Assembly: GCA_050292445.1 (NCBI GenBank)
Contig: JBNKLQ010000246.1
Span: 1 to 9,252 of the forward strand
Source of the DNA: Leptofilum sp050292445
Lineage (GTDB): Bacteria > Chloroflexota > Anaerolineae > Promineifilales > Promineifilaceae
Reading direction: 5' to 3'
DNA length: 9,252 nucleotides
In this document: in pieces, positions 8,452-9,252 of the stretch
Numbering within the stretch: position 1 is the stretch's first letter
Layout of the letters: each line of letters starts with the position of its first letter
Translations under genes and position numbers: made by a program
Notes under the pieces: generated by a model
Told to the model about the DNA's origin: nothing
What the model saw: the letters and a program-made list of their open reading frames with translations, nothing else
Databases searched by the model: none

Positions 8452-8530
8452 TTGCCCTGGTACCGCAAATTATCAACTCAGGCGTCCGTTTCCGAGGCGA
8501 GAGTACCGGTTTGATATGTAAGCAACTAAA
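8452..8530 (-). other. Short spacer between the anti-sigma-like and protease genes
   Basis: This 79-nt gap lies on the transcribed strand between the TAA at 8531-8533 and the outermost TTG. I see no intrinsic terminator (no GC stem with a T run) and no clear -35/-10 pair, which is consistent with readthrough from the upstream gene. It contains no ATG on the minus strand. Confidence 0.5.
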
Positions 8531-9220
8531 TTAAGGCAATCTGATGTCGAGAACAGCATATTCATGACCCGCTACCCGCCAGCGCAAGGAATAGTTTCCG
8601 GGGGAAACACGCGCAAAGATAGCATCCGCCGCCAACAGTGTTTCTTCATGTACGGCTGGCCCTTCTCCATTTCTTTGCAACCAAAGCGTAATCCCATCCA
8701 GCAACTTCGCCAATGAGTCATCCCCGCTTGACATCGTTATATAGAGGTCGCGGTATTGTGGGTCAGCTTCGTGCGGGGCTAGATCGAATTCTACGACTAA
8801 CTGGCCATCCCCTAAGCTGACCTCGACCGGTGCAAACAGGAGTTCTTGCCCCCGGGTTACGGCCGTAGCTAATTCTGGCGCAAAGCCGGAGAACACGGCC
8901 GTGATAGCCTCTTTAGCTCGTTTCCAGAGTGCCGGCTCGCCACCATCAGGTAGAGGCGGGATACGCGTTGGAATCTCCTGTTGCTCTGGTGATTCCAGAT
9001 TTGTCAGAGCCAACAACAGTTCATATTCCTGAGCACAATCAGAACAGACCTTAAAATGTTGCCAAAGTGCCGGGTAGCGCGTTTGCGAAGCCTCATTCGA
9101 CAAGTTGGCCTCGGCCGAAAGAATCATTTGGGTACTTGCTTCACGACAATGAATCTCCTTGTCATTGGTGGCAAAGATGTCTTGTAGAAATTTAGAAATA
9201 TCCTGCTCTTTTTCTGTCAT
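8531..9220 (-). CDS. Zinc-finger (zf-HC2) anti-sigma-like protein
   Basis: A 229-residue soluble protein. Residues about 20-72 carry a zinc-binding anti-sigma (ZAS/zf-HC2) signature: H24-C25, then H55-x3-C59-x2-C62 (QHFKVCSDCAQEYELLL; codons 9056-9058, 9044-9046, 9035-9037). In known families this module binds ECF sigma factors and often holds Zn2+ through these residues. Residues about 73-100 are a Pro/Glu-rich linker (ESPEQQEIPTRIPPLPDGG). Residues about 125-229 are beta-rich, with EVSLGDGQLVVEFDL, an ITLWLQRNG strand and the ending FARVSPGNYSLRWRV, reminiscent of prealbumin/carboxypeptidase-regulatory-like folds. No membrane segment is present, unlike classical RseA/RsiW-type anti-sigmas. 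The ATG at 9218-9220 is the only standard start visible; the same frame stays open to the right edge, so a longer protein cannot be excluded. It is probably the first visible gene of the operon. Whether it inhibits a sigma factor is inferred only from the motif. Confidence 0.85.
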   Translation of the reverse strand: MTEKEQDISKFLQDIFATNDKEIHCREASTQMILSAEANLSNEASQTRYPALWQHFKVCSDCAQEYELLLALTNLESPEQQEIPTRIPPLPDGGEPALWKRAKEAITAVFSGFAPELATAVTRGQELLFAPVEVSLGDGQLVVEFDLAPHEADPQYRDLYITMSSGDDSLAKLLDGITLWLQRNGEGPAVHEETLLAADAIFARVSPGNYSLRWRVAGHEYAVLDIRLP

Positions 9221-9252
9221 TGGATTCGTCCATATATATATGACACTAATAC
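9217..9252 (-). other. Right-edge leader, possible overlapping end of an upstream gene
   Basis: On the minus strand one frame is open from the window edge and ends at TGA 9219-9217, reading VLVSYIYGRIQ and forming an ATGA overlap with the start of the anti-sigma-like gene. ECF sigma and anti-sigma genes often overlap in this way. The alternating TATATATAT at 9232-9240 could instead belong to a promoter. A weak GGA lies 8 nt before the ATG. Thirty-six bases are too few to decide. Confidence 0.25.

Larger units (their letters stand above)
467..8902. repeat. Ten dispersed copies of the palindrome ACGGCCGT
   Basis: Exact copies start at 467, 661, 2822, 3917, 4367, 6964, 7604, 7781, 8859 and 8895. 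With equal base frequencies about 0.14 copies are expected in a window this long. Every copy is inside one of the three genes. Eight are read as ACG GCC GTN (Thr-Ala-Val) and two, at 661 and 6964, in another frame giving Gly-Arg, so amino-acid preference alone does not account for them. The pattern recalls highly iterated palindromes such as HIP1 (GCGATCGC) of cyanobacteria; its role here is unknown. Confidence 0.8.

Noticed and set aside
310..9220. Type III-E CRISPR (Craspase) locus
   Set aside because: No gRAMP/Cas7-11, Cas1, reverse transcriptase or repeat array is present; only the CHAT plus sigma-inhibitor logic is comparable.

Overview
The window holds one co-directional minus-strand cassette of three genes covering almost all of it. 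It suggests an environmental, filamentous-type Chloroflexota (Anaerolineae-like) genome. That placement is inference. It rests on roughly even base composition, very large secreted proteins with Pro/Thr-rich linkers, DUF11 and enolase-regulator-like beta-sandwich domains, Reg_prop propellers, and CHAT-TPR proteins beside zinc-finger anti-sigma-like genes. No rRNA, tRNA, mobile element or CRISPR array is visible.

Layout in transcription order (right to left). (1) 9220-8531 encodes a 229-residue soluble protein with an N-terminal zinc-binding anti-sigma (zf-HC2/ZAS) motif, H-x3-C-x2-C, and a beta-rich C-terminal domain. (2) After a 79-nt gap, 8451-3127 encodes a secreted mosaic protein of up to 1774 residues. 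Its order is signal peptide, enolase-regulator/DUF1349-like beta-sandwich, Pro/Thr linker, Ig-like region, 13-unit two-component-regulator propeller, two DUF11 domains, and a C-terminal gingipain-like (peptidase C25) domain. It can only start at a TTG codon. (3) Nine nucleotides later, 3117-310 encodes a 935-residue TPR-CHAT protein with an intact His/Cys dyad. The left 309 bases hold at most the tail of a convergent plus-strand gene and an AT-rich spacer.

Working idea (inference): the cassette pairs two different caspase-fold (clan CD) peptidases, one outside the cell on a large recognition ectodomain and one inside behind a TPR sensor, with a candidate anti-sigma factor. This resembles in logic, not in demonstrated homology, the TPR-CHAT/Csx30/sigma arrangement of type III-E CRISPR, where a CHAT protease cuts a sigma inhibitor. 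No sigma gene is visible, but a reading frame open to the right edge could belong to one.

Sequence-level oddities: the 8-bp palindrome ACGGCCGT occurs ten times (about 0.14 expected), all inside genes; near-identical 132-bp propeller units; a G8 tract in the coding strand upstream of the protease domain; and a perfect 9-bp stem at the 3' end of the CHAT gene.
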